64,000 nucleotides of DNA from Hydractinia symbiolongicarpus (taxonomy: Eukaryota; Cnidaria; Hydrozoa; Anthoathecata; Hydractiniidae). Made by a program: the position numbers and the translations under genes. Location: positions 28,917,851-28,981,850 of the forward strand of contig NC_079877.1 in NCBI RefSeq assembly GCF_029227915.1. Reading direction: 5' to 3'. Positions 1 to 9,755 of this stretch are shown here, one piece after another. Positions within the stretch are counted from its first letter, which is position 1. Every line of letters starts with the position of its first letter. The notes under the pieces were generated by a model. That model was not told the origin of the DNA. It did not search any database and saw only the letters and a program-made list of their open reading frames with translations.

Positions 1-14
1 ATGATACTGTTTAG

Positions 15-304
15 AATGGAAGTGATGATGTAAAAAAGCATACTTGGTTGCGATACATCAACTGGAATGATGTATATTACAGAAGGCTAAAAGTAATACT
101 TTTGATCAACTATTTAGGGAGATACTGATCTTCACTAATCGCTAAATATGAAATAATTTTGTTCTTTAGCCTCCAATCCTCCCAAAAGTGGCATTTAATA
201 GCGATACAAGTAATTTCGATGACTTTGATGAGGACTGGGAACTAAGAAGTTGCCATGACGTCACAGTACAAGAAAGAAACAAGTTCATTGAATGGGATAC
301 ATGA
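15..304 (+). CDS. PRKX: PRKX/PKA-like AGC kinase, last two exons
   Basis: This is the 3' end of a gene entering from the left edge. Exon 15-92 follows an acceptor ending TTTAG and reads 26 codons including KKHTWLRYINW, the end of the kinase lobe (PKA has the similar 'IKNHKWF...DW'). It is spliced in phase 0 (donor GTAATA) to exon 170-304, which encodes PPILPKV, then the AGC C-tail signature DTSNFDDF, then DEDW, and ends NKFIEWDT-stop (TGA). The family is cytosolic/nuclear Ser/Thr kinases acting on basic substrates. PPILPKV and the DEDW segment resemble PRKX/PKA-C3 more than classical PKA catalytic subunits. The hydrophobic motif reads FIEW (F-x-x-W) where PKA ends F-x-x-F, and a few residues follow it. 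The ATP-binding and catalytic lobes lie outside the window. AGC C-tail identity is near certain; the PRKX assignment is likely. Confidence 0.82.
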
Positions 305-544
305 TGACATTGTAAAAGTGAGACATGCTCTTATGTTTCCAAGTGAAATTACGTTGTTGTTGTTGCTAAGTAATGTGGTTGTTAAGGTCTGCTGTTATGC
401 CGTCTTATCGTTGACATGATTTTTAAGACATTACAGTTTGTACCAAACATGCTAAATCAATATATAAATATATACATATATACACTTTATTGTAAGTGTG
501 AACATGGTTTTTCTCTTATTTTTATTGTCAGTAAATAGAAGAAG

Positions 545-550
545 AATAAA
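545..550 (+). terminator. Candidate poly(A) signal of the kinase gene
   Basis: An AATAAA hexamer lies about 240 bases after the kinase stop codon and is followed by a T/G-rich stretch. No better hexamer is seen nearer the stop, so it is a plausible cleavage/polyadenylation signal. There is no transcript evidence. Confidence 0.4.
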
Positions 551-739
551 TAGAAGAATTTGATTGTGGTGGTGATTCTTTCAATCTACCCTAAACTTTT
601 TTAACTTAAATCTTTTTGTGATTCGAGCCGTTAAGAATGTTGAAATTTTATAATTTTTTAGGATTTTTGATAACTTTTTTATTTTCCCATCGGCTGAGAT
701 GATGTTGTGGTGGAAAACTTGAGCTTTGTAATTGCTGGT

Positions 740-935
740 TTGATTCTTCACCCCGGATATCAGCTTGCAACGTTGCGCATGCTCGAGTTTTACTACGGCC
801 TCCTCCACAAGTGTGTAAATTGTGGAGACTTTGAATCTATCTATATGGACACAAAATGTATTTCGCAATCTCTGGTGTAGAGCTTCGAGATTTTGCACAC
901 CTTGAAAGAACTTCTAAAAGAGTACGACAGAGACG
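740..935 (+). pseudogene. Protein-primed DNA polymerase B fragment (Polinton/Maverick type)
   Basis: In the frame of position 776 the plus strand reads GYQLATLRMLEFYY, then a divergent stretch and YMDTK, then a TAG stop, and resumes with LHTLKELLKEYD. The block 'LAKLRMLEFYY...DFE...MDTDS' marks the palm region of the protein-primed polymerase B of Polinton/Maverick elements and related viruses. The second catalytic aspartate motif (MDTDS in the family) is degraded to MDTK here. With the internal stop and only about 60 residues left, this is a dead fragment. Sequence to about 1200 (for example KKQNARSWYMNALKGNKDAR) may be a weak continuation. I see no other Polinton gene nearby. Confidence 0.55.
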
Positions 936-1604
936 TAAAAAGATTGGTTGTGACGGACAAGTATTAAAGTCGTACAGATGACCTGTTAAACCGGAAGTCA
1001 TAAGTGTTCGGATGATTATTCTCACAGCTCTTTTACTTTGTGAAACTTGCAAAGTATGTCTAAGAAACAGAACGCTAGGTCTTGGTACATGAACGCCTTA
1101 AAAGGAAATAAAGATGCTAGGAAAAACACAATCTAACGGGAATGAAATGCAGAGCATGATGAATCCTGTTCATAACGAGTTTGTAGAGGCGTCCAGGAGG
1201 ATTGCAGGTAGAACATCGTCTTCTTTTTTTCCATTGGGGCAATTAGTGCACTTCCTTGAAGCTTAACGTATATCGAAACACTTAATGCACATTATCCAGT
1301 GCATTGACTCACCCTAAAAGAGTACCCACAATTTGCTGGACAGTCTATAACTCTAAGGACACTGTGTAAATCCTCTCGACTAGCTTAGATTGCTCGTAAA
1401 AAACAGCCAAAGCACTACCTGCGCATGTAGTCAGTTTCTGTTTTGTAAAAATCGTGCAAGATCTACAGAAAAACATACAGGAAGACCCCATTTTTAGAGA
1501 ATCGGTACCATCGGACTCATGACTAAGAGGTCGTGGGTTTGTTCCCCAGGTTGTTGTCTAGATGCATGTTTTTCTGCACGTTCCTTTCATAAACAATATA
1601 ATGA
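936..1604. other. Unassigned sequence after the polymerase fragment
   Basis: No open frame of convincing coding character was found. It may contain further decayed polymerase-element sequence, but nothing firm supports that. Confidence 0.3.
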
Positions 1605-1805
1605 CAACTAGTTGTTAGCCCGTGGAAAAATCCACGGGGTCGCCCGTCGCGTTCGCTCGTCCTTTAAGTTTACCCATCGCAACAAAGTGGATAAAAATAT
1701 ATCGCATTTGATATTTGTGCGCATTTTAAAAATTTCGTGTTTCCGTTACGGGACGCCGCTTTCGCGGACACAGACACACGACGGCTATTATTAAAGAGAT
1801 ATAGC
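1605..1805 (+). repeat. Dispersed RTE/SINE-like repeat, copy 1
   Basis: It starts ACTAGTTGTTAGCCCGTGG with a 5' hairpin (CCCGTGGAAAAATCCACGG) followed by a CpG-rich stretch, and ends in CACAGACACACGACGGCTAT and an AT-rich tail TTATTAAAGAGATATAG. The same head and tail occur at 19560-19685 (plus) and, inverted and longer, at 14374-15100, which defines a dispersed family in this window. The 'constant hairpin head, short AT-rich simple 3' tail' layout recalls RTE-type retroposons and their SINEs. No protein is encoded in this copy. Confidence 0.55.
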
Positions 1806-1860
1806 CATATTTTTTTCTGCAACAAAGAATAATTTCATAACCAAAGGTAACAAGCATACC

Positions 1861-1864
1861 AATA
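1861..1864 (+). repeat. Left target-site duplication (AATA)
   Basis: AATA lies directly outside the left terminus of the large transposon and is matched by AATA at 8810-8813, directly outside the right terminus. A 4-bp duplication is therefore the simplest reading. The sequence is AT-rich, so some chance agreement is possible. Confidence 0.6.
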
Positions 1865-3568
1865 GAATCCGTGACCTAAAAGGGACATTTAATTTTCATT
1901 TTAAAATAAAAACAAATTTCAATTTTTTTATCAATTTTTCTTTTTTAATTCAATACAAAAAGAAAATTTAAACTCAATTTTCGTTTTTCGTTTGCAAATC
2001 AAAAAACAAAAAAGGGACTTCATATTTTGGCAAAAAAGTACCCTCTCCTTCGCAGACGTTTTTCATCTACAAACCCAAGGATTACTTTGGGTCATTTGGT
2101 GCTAAAAATCCCAAAATGTAATATCAATTTCTAAACTTCTGATTTTTAAGAGAATTTTAAATTTGAAAATTAAATCAAATTTCGTTTAAATCAAAAATTA
2201 AATTTTAAGTTCAATTTTTGATTTTTAATTTGAATCAAAAATTGAAATTCAAGTTCAATTGTTAATTTTGGTTTAAATAGAAAATTGAAAATTTTTAACT
2301 CGTAAATGCCTAAAAGAGTAACAAATCATGTGACAAGTCATGTGATAATTCTGGCCTATCAGAGCAATTGACGTGAAGTGTAAAGAGTTGTATAACATTC
2401 GTAGGATTCAGTTAAATGTTGTTTGTCTTACCACAGAAACAGACATGAATAAAATTTTTACTGAAGAAATTCTTTCTTTTTTTTCTCAAAAAAAAACTTA
2501 TGAAGAGATAAGCAATATCTTGCAGTCGCGATATCCAGGAGAAAGAGGTTATTCCGTAAAGTCAATAAAACGGTATTGTAAATAAAATGGATTGTCGCCA
2601 AGAGTTTCACAAGCCCATTTAGAACAGATTGTAGCAACAGCAGTTCAAGAAGTATGTATAAGACATTATTACATTTACTTCAGTTACTTTTTAATAATTC
2701 GGCATTTTGTTAGAAAAATATGTTTTTCTAAGATTTTTTCATTTTTACATTTCTCTACATGACACATTTATACTGCAGCTTTTCTTATCGATTTACCTCC
2801 TCGTCTTCTAAGATATGAGTAAAGTAGAGAAAACAGCTGTAAATTTTGTTGCGTGCTTCCTTGAGGAAAATATTTTTTGAAGAAAGCGCCACAAATTTTG
2901 TTTCCTGAACTGGCTTGTTTTACTGGAGTATATTAAAAATACCAGAAACAAAAGTTAAAACTTTTTTTCTTAATTAATACTTTTTTCTCTTGCTGAAATA
3001 TTTTTTCTTGAAAAAAATATCTAATTTTCATTTCTTTGAATAAAACAGCGTCTTTATAAATGAACTCTGTTATTCACTATTTTATGACATTGACCAAATT
3101 TATTTATTTAAGGTTGGTCCAACGTATGGGAGGAAAATGATGACCGGGTATATTGCTAATAGAGACAATATACGTGTTAGCCATAATAAAGTTGGACGAG
3201 CTTTAGCAAAAGCTGCACCCTAAAACCACCAGAGAAGACGCACTGACACCGCACGAATGGTTAACCCAATACCTTATCGGGCCGAATACTTTGGTCATAA
3301 AATTCACTATGATCAAAATGAAAAGCTTGTTATGTATGGGGCTACACATGTCATTGCCATTGATGGTCATTCTCGCTTCATTGTCGGCTACTCCACCATG
3401 CCAATAAAAAACAACGCTCTTATTTACGATGAAATATACAGGTTAATTAAATTCTCGTTGCTTTCACTGAAAGACATATAGTTTGAAACATATAGTTTGA
3501 AAGACATAAATTTTGTAAAGGAAAAAAGCATAAAAAGGTTTTGTTGTTCAAACAACATTTTACAACTT
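1865..3568 (+). repeat. Left terminal inverted repeat (~1.70 kb)
   Basis: It is identical or nearly so to the reverse complement of 7106-8809. Differences begin only near the inner end (around 3510-3560), and similarity stops by about 3568. The outer 450 bp is extremely AT-rich with many short mirrored AAATTGA/TCAATTT blocks. The arm includes a putative promoter region and the first two transposase exons. Confidence 0.9.
2373..3441 (+). pseudogene. Orphan copy of transposase exons 1-2 in the left arm
   Basis: It duplicates the right-arm exons exactly, including the stops. Exon 1 (to 2651, donor GTATGT) carries a helix-turn-helix-like segment ending IKRYCK, a TAA, then NGLSPR. Exon 2 (3113-3441, donor GGTTAA) carries YGRKMMTGYIANRD, RVSHNKVGRAL, a TAA, then NPIPYRAEYFGHKIHYDQ and AIDGHSRFIVGY. 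No exons 3-5 follow on this strand, because the next genes read the opposite way. It cannot make a transposase. If transcribed, it would run inward, antisense to the RING gene. Confidence 0.85.
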
Positions 3569-4120
3569 ACAGAGAACTTATGCCGCAAAGTTTTAATTTT
3601 TAGCTAAAACAAATATTTGTTTTTCCTAATTGTTACAATAATTTAAGTCATTTTAGGTAAACCTTTTTTGTCACGGAAGGTAAACTTTAAGGTTTGAATT
3701 TAGAAATCAGGAAATCTAAATATGATCAGAACATCAGAAAATCAGAACAAATGAATGTAGACGGAAATAGTGTTAAATTATTAATGTTTCTTTTTTCTTC
3801 AGTTAAAAGAAAAAATAACTAAAAAAAGAAAATCTAGAATATATAACAATGTTTTACTTTTAATAAAAAATATCTTTCTTCTCTCTAAAAACAATTATGT
3901 TCGAGCTTCCTTTATAATTCATGAAAAAAAATGTGAAAAATGAAAACAATTTATTTCCAAAGTTATAGATGTGACATAGACATTTGACAATAAACGAACA
4001 CTTGTATAAGAATAGCTTCTATTCACCAGTTTCAAGAACTTAAATAATTTTACTAGTAAGGATAGTAAGGATAAGAAACATTTTTTTTAGAAAAAAAAGT
4101 TAAATGCACATATAAAAAAA
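3569..4120. other. AT-rich spacer inside the transposon
   Basis: It lies between the left arm and the RING stop codon and contains A/T-rich runs. No coding potential is seen. It should hold the RING gene's 3' UTR and poly(A) signal. Confidence 0.4.
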
Positions 4121-5721
4121 TTACAAATTGTTTAAAATTGCTAAGATATTTTCAAAAACATTGACCGTAACGGTCTCGTAAAACCCGTTACGGCAATGGG
4201 GGCATCGTAATTCAGTCCATTGATCCACACACGTGGAGCATCCAAGTACTTGTTTGCAACACATTGAAATTGCTATTGGTGAAGCACTTATGTCTTGACA
4301 CACAACACACTTGAATGTTTCTTTTAAAGGCTCAATGAGTAGCGTTGATTTCAGCAATGCTCCGACATCTCTTGGTAGCAATATATTTTCTTGCAACATG
4401 GTCTTTATTTCGTCATTACTTTCTCTCACATGATTATCCCCATCAGTAAATCGGTAAGAAGTTCCGACGAATTCTTCACGTTTAACGGCAAAAATCTTTC
4501 TCGCACTGCATCGCCAAAATGTATTGTCTAAAAAAGTAAACATTTTCAGCAATTTTAGCCTAGCTGTTTTTAAAATCCTTTCCATATACAAAAATTCGTA
4601 AACTTAAAATATAAATTTTCTTGCTTTCAAATATTACTTAAAGAACGCACCACGAGTAGCAGCAGTGTCTTCCATTTGAAGACCATTTGCGTGTACAAGT
4701 ATTAATCGCTGTACACCGAATCCCTCTTTTGCAAGGCTAATGATCGCTGGGACATTTGCATTGGTTGGCGACAGTGAAAAGTATTGCATTCTTGAAATTT
4801 CACCGAAATTTTAAATTTTTTTTTAAACAAAACATAAAGAAGAATCATTTATTAAGAATAATTTGTGTATGATTTTTGCACTACGCACTTTTGTTATAAG
4901 AAATGTGAAAGTAAATAAATAAATAATATAAATTAAAAAGAAAAATTCCACAAAAGAAATAAAATTAATGCTTACCAACTTTTTTCCCTATCATGTTTGC
5001 CAGTGAGACTTTTATGATAAATCCATCTGATTTTCGTTTTCTCGGCGTTGGCAACGGAGACGAAAAAGAAGATGACGGTAGTGGCGACGACGAATGTGGT
5101 TGTGGTTGAGAAGGACTAAATTGACAAAATGTACTTATCACTAATACTTCATCAAAACAACCCTAAATATTATGCAAAGATAAGCAAAAAGCTAATAAGT
5201 AAGACCTCCTTAGCTAGTTTTCAGTAAATTCAAATAGTCCGCACCTTGAAGATATTCGCCGGAACGCCCCAAATGGCACAGGCGATAGCGCAGGGGCTGA
5301 TACTGGCGGTGTAGGATGTTGCGGAGAAGCATTGTCACCGAAAACCTCGAATCGATCGTGCTCCATAGCTCGCTCTACGGCGGAAAACGTGCCATCTTCG
5401 TTCTGGAAGTCTATAGCCCCAAATTCTTCACTTATGTAAACGGATTCTGGGATTAACTACGAATAAAAACGTAACATATCAGAGCTGAGTGATTTCATCA
5501 AATTTAAAAATATTTTGTCAATAAGGATTAAAAATCAAGAAATTCTTGAGTTTAAAAATACAAATTAGGTAAAAAAAATTGCGTACCTTAAAAACAATGG
5601 CTAGCCTAGAAGCATCAGCCTGGCATTTTCGAATTGTGAATGTTAAATTTTCTTCACCATTTTTAAAAAATGTGATGCTCTCCATGGCGACTATCTGTGT
5701 TTTCCGGGCAAAATTTTGCAA
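4121..5721 (-). CDS. Transposon-borne RING-finger protein (322 aa, five exons)
   Basis: Five minus-strand exons join in frame: 5721-5587, 5456-5245, 5115-4976, 4725-4651 and 4527-4121 (969 nt with the stop). The start is the first ATG (MQNFARK); a second ATG twelve codons on (MESITFF) is also possible. Residues 1-115 are globular and acidic. Then comes a Pro/Ser/Gln-rich linker ending in a basic PRKRK motif, a likely nuclear localisation signal. A conserved segment (VQRLILVHANGL, TFWRCSARKIFAV) follows, then a C-terminal zinc finger: CVVCQDI, SMCCKQVLGCSTC, CPHCR. The spacing C-x2-C, CC-x5-C-x2-C, C-x2-C fits a RING variant, so ubiquitin ligase activity is plausible but not shown. No internal stop is present, unlike the neighbouring transposase. 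The exon 3/4 junction is the least certain; I chose the acceptor that keeps the phase. Confidence 0.72.
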
Positions 5722-6178
5722 TTAATGAAAAAATTAAGAGCTCTGTATTTATAGCATGCCATGGCTTCATATGAATAATATCATATTCGTGATATTACTT
5801 AACTGTAATATCACGAATAAGCAGATATGCGTTTCAAATATGTTTATAATTAATTTACCCAAAAGTTAGCAAAATCTAGATTAAATTAAATCTTTTTTTC
5901 ATATTAGGCATTATTTATCTAAAAGATGGTTATTTTCCTTCTTACTGCAGTAATTTCGTGCAAGTCATGTTTCTTTCATAAGAAACTTCCTTCTTCCTGT
6001 CTGGTCGCATTCAAGATGTTTGAAATGAATGAGAAGAAGAAAAACGTTTTTTCTCTGTTCTTCTATTTGGGTTTTCTATGTTGTAAATAGCCAGACTGTT
6101 ACCTTAAAAAAAATATTTCCGTTCATTTTCGTTAGTTTTAATATTTGTTAGTTATAACATACAACGTCATGAGTATGG

Positions 6179-8301
6179 TTACAATTGGGCTAAGGTTACA
6201 GTTTTATTTATGTAAAAAAGGATAGCTTCTCTCAACATTTGTGGTCGTTCGTTAACACATTCGGAAAATATTTCTTCAACAGAAAAATGTTGGAAAAAGC
6301 TCTGATCTCTTTCTTCCAATTTTTGCTGACTTCCTGCAAGCGGATCCTGGCCGAAGGTGTGCTCTTCTGACAATGTACCGCGGTACACTTGTTCATACAG
6401 CTGAACAGCTTCGTGTTTTGGGGGCAATTCTTCAACGGATAACGGTGTCAATCTGTTAGTATTTTCTTTTATTACTGACGGAACACCTCTACCTAAATAA
6501 TATATATAACATTAATAACCCATAAATTTGTGAGAATAGATATTGAAAAACGTACTAAATTGACCTGGTATTGGGTGTTCATTCCACGCTGAAACAACTC
6601 GATTAACACCAAAACCAGTCACCAGACATACAATGGATGACACACAAAATTTTTGAACTTCATCTTCCATATTGATAGTATTGCTGTTGTCCATTTCTAC
6701 CAGTATTTTTTTTACCGGATAATTTACCCGCGAGTTCACCTCTGGCCAAATTCTTTCGATAGGGAGGTTCTGAATATATGTAGAGAATTATAAATTGCTA
6801 CAGTTTTAAATTAAGTCACCGAAAAAAAATATTTATCAAAGTCATCTTCTTTGATTAGGTTTGCTTGTATGGCAAAATATCTGATCGACCGCGAAGATGC
6901 TGAAAATGTTCCTGGATTCCAAGAATTAAAAAAAACTCTTTTCCACAGTCCGTACGCACTTGATGAAAGATACCATAATCAATAGCAGCCTTTCTAAAGT
7001 ATTAAAATGAAATATATATCTATATATCAGAAAAAAATAGGCTAAAGATGCTGGGAACGATTATAAAATTTATAAAATTTTGTTTTTAAACAAAATATCC
7101 CTCAGTGGTGAGAAAATGTTTTTTGAACAACAAAACCTTTTTATGCTTTTTCCCTTTACAAAATATATGTCTTTCAAACTATATGTTTCAAACTATATGT
7201 CTTTCAGTGAAAGCAACGAGAATTTAATTAACCTGTATATTTCATCGTAAATAAGAGCGTTGTTTTTTATTGGCATGGTGGAGTAGCCGACAATGAAGCG
7301 AGAATGACCATCAATGGCAATGACATGTGTAGCCCCATACATAACAAGCTTTTCATTTTGATCATAGTGAATTTTATGACCAAAGTATTCGGCCCGATAA
7401 GGTATTGGGTTAACCATTCGTGCTGTGTCAGTGCGTCTTCTCTGGTGGTTTTAGGGTGCAGCTTTTGCTAAAGCTCGTCCAACTTTATTATGGCTAACAC
7501 GTATATTGTCTCTATTAGCAATATACCCGGTCATCATTTTCCTCCCATACGTTGGACCAACCTTAAATAAATAAATTTGGTCAATGTCATAAAATAGTGA
7601 ATAACAGAGTTCATTTATAAAGACGCTGTTTTATTCAAAGAAATGAAAATTAGATATTTTTTTCAAGAAAAAATATTTCAGCAAGAGAAAAAAGTATTAA
7701 TTAAGAAAAAAAGTTTTAACTTTTGTTTCTGGTATTTTTAATATACTCCAGTAAAACAAGCCAGTTCAGGAAACAAAATTTGTGGCGCTTTCTTCAAAAA
7801 ATATTTTCCTCAAGGAAGCACGCAACAAAATTTACAGCTGTTTTCTCTACTTTACTCATATCTTAGAAGACGAGGAGGTAAATCGATAAGAAAAGCTGCA
7901 GTATAAATGTGTCATGTAGAGAAATGTAAAAATGAAAAAATCTTAGAAAAACATATTTTTCTAACAAAATGCCGAATTATTAAAAAGTAACTGAAGTAAA
8001 TGTAATAATGTCTTATACATACTTCTTGAACTGCTGTTGCTACAATCTGTTCTAAATGGGCTTGTGAAACTCTTGGCGACAATCCATTTTATTTACAATA
8101 CCGTTTTATTGACTTTACGGAATAACCTCTTTCTCCTGGATATCGCGACTGCAAGATATTGCTTATCTCTTCATAAGTTTTTTTTTGAGAAAAAAAAGAA
8201 AGAATTTCTTCAGTAAAAATTTTATTCATGTCTGTTTCTGTGGTAAGACAAACAACATTTAACTGAATCCTACGAATGTTATACAACTCTTTACACTTCA
8301 C
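6179..8301 (-). pseudogene. DDE integrase-type transposase, five exons, three TAA stops
   Basis: Minus-strand exons: 8301-8023, 7561-7233, 6993 to about 6868, 6769-6565 and 6492-6179. The order of domains is an N-terminal helix-turn-helix, an IS3-like YGRKMMTGYI/RVSHNKVGRAL region, then an integrase core. The likely first catalytic Asp is in HYDQNEKL, the second in VRTDCGKEF, and the Glu in IERIWPEVNSR. The C-terminal part has HPIPGRGVPSV and FGQDPLAG, found in this metazoan integrase family. It is broken by in-frame TAA codons after YCK (exon 1), after KAAP (exon 2) and after PYKQT (exon 3), and exon 3 lacks a clear GT donor. Everything else reads well, so the decay is recent. The first two stops occur in both arms. 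The element would need transposase in trans. Confidence 0.8.
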
Positions 8302-8809
8302 GTCAATTGCTCTGATAGGCCAGAATTATCACATGACTTGTCACATGATTTGTTACTCTTTTAGGCATTTACGAGTTAAAAATTTTCAATTTTCTATTTA
8401 AACCAAAATTAACAATTGAACTTGAATTTCAATTTTTGATTCAAATTAAAAATCAAAAATTGAACTTAAAATTTAATTTTTGATTTAAACGAAATTTGAT
8501 TTAATTTTCAAATTTAAAATTCTCTTAAAAATCAGAAGTTTAGAAATTGATATTACATTTTGGGATTTTTAGCACCAAATGACCCAAAGTAATCCTTGGG
8601 TTTGTAGATGAAAAACGTCTGCGAAGGAGAGGGTACTTTTTTGCCAAAATATGAAGTCCCTTTTTTGTTTTTTGATTTGCAAACGAAAAACGAAAATTGA
8701 GTTTAAATTTTCTTTTTGTATTGAATTAAAAAAGAAAAATTGATAAAAAAATTGAAATTTGTTTTTATTTTAAAATGAAAATTAAATGTCCCTTTTAGGT
8801 CACGGATTC
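7106..8809 (-). repeat. Right terminal inverted repeat (~1.70 kb)
   Basis: This is the reverse complement of the left arm. It holds the 5' end of the transposase gene, so the transposase promoter and exons 1-2 are part of the terminal repeat itself. The outer terminus is GAATCCGTGACC read on the minus strand. Confidence 0.9.
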
Positions 8810-8813
8810 AATA
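8810..8813 (+). repeat. Right target-site duplication (AATA)
   Basis: It matches 1861-1864. The wider string ATAGCCATAT just outside the right end also occurs at 1801-1810, which may be chance in AT-rich DNA or an older local duplication. Confidence 0.6.
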
Positions 8814-9330
8814 GCCATATATTAGAGCATTCTGCATAACTTACGATAACAAAGATGTCATTTTTACGCTCTTTTTTCAGAAATACATTTTGTTTATTAA
8901 CCCTACGGTTTTATCCATCGCAAACACGCCGTCATTTGTCATATTTTTATGTCTTGATTATTGACCTCTTTGTGACCGCACTTTATTTAAAAAACTACCC
9001 TACATTTAACTTAATACCTTTTTTTTGGCCACAAATCAAGAGTAAGAAACAGTAAGGCAAAATTCCACCGTCCAAACCAAACACTCATAGTTTGCTTTTT
9101 TGAATAAATAAGCATTTATCTTGATTTAAGCATTTTCTTTTCATTTATACCACGCTGACTTGATTATGGGTAGGAAACCCATGTGCTACGGTGTTTAGAT
9201 CCGTTTCCTGAATCGAAGCGGGAAAATGAGACTCTTCCACTAGCGAAATCCTCTAATTTGTAGATGGAAAGTGATTGCAGCATGGTAATTGCTAATTGGA
9301 GAGTCGACTGTATAGTCATGAGAAATAACG
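8814..9330. other. Unassigned sequence
   Basis: No gene, RNA or repeat structure was recognised. A short open frame at 8855-9055 has no coding character I can defend. Confidence 0.3.
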
Positions 9331-9755
9331 ATACCGTAATAATCCGATTAAGCGCCCAGCATTATTTAAGCGCCCCCCTGGAATAAGCGCCCAAGTAATT
9401 TCCTCAAGGTTCAATAAGCGCCCAGCACTTATTAGGCGCCCTCCCTCGAAAAGTGCCTACCTGAAAAGGGGGCGCTTAATCAAAAACTACCTTGAGAAAT
9501 TGGGCGCTTATTTGAAAATTTTACTTTCTTTTATTGAGAACCCTATTGAGAACTTCATTTTGTTACATCTTTTGTACAGTTTTTTTTTCCGAAAAAAAAT
9601 AAAATTGAAAATTACCGTTGTCTTTAATTTGTACAAAATTAGGAAAAATTTATAAGCGCCCAGCATTTTTTAATCGCCCCCCTGGATTAAGCGCCCATGC
9701 AAAAATCCAAAAATTTAATAATCGCCCAAGGCGCTTGTTCGGATCATTACGGTAT
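9331..9755. mobile_element. MITE with ACCGTAAT..TAAGCGCC inverted termini
   Basis: It starts TACCGTAATAATCCGATTAA and ends in the reverse complement of TACCGTAATGATCCGAACAA, giving about 27-bp imperfect terminal inverted repeats. The inside is built from many copies of TAAGCGCCC in both orientations, with long G/C-rich tracts unlike the surroundings. The termini carry TA at each end, consistent with a TA target duplication. It has no open frame and is a non-autonomous DNA element. Confidence 0.75.

Larger units (their letters stand above)
1865..8809. mobile_element. 6.9-kb DNA transposon, long TIRs, integrase + RING genes
   Basis: The element is bounded by two termini starting GAATCCGTGACC that are inverted copies of each other for about 1.70 kb. 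For every matched position the two coordinates sum to 10674 from the outer ends inward, so no indels separate the arms. It is flanked by AATA on both sides. On the minus strand it carries a five-exon DDE integrase-like transposase (8301 to 6179), then a five-exon RING-finger gene (5721 to 4121). The left arm also contains an inward-facing duplicate of transposase exons 1-2. About 550 bp of AT-rich sequence separates the left arm from the RING stop codon. The transposase belongs with the eukaryotic rve-type integrases that have an IS3-like helix-turn-helix region; I do not assign a named superfamily. Near-identity of the arms implies recent insertion or arm-to-arm conversion. Confidence 0.85.

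Noticed and set aside
6868-8301. Reassignment of TAA as a sense codon, suggested by repeated in-frame TAA
   Set aside because: The deubiquitinase, ZIP transporter, RING gene and both peptide exons end at TAA exactly where their families or paralogues end, so TAA is a normal stop here.
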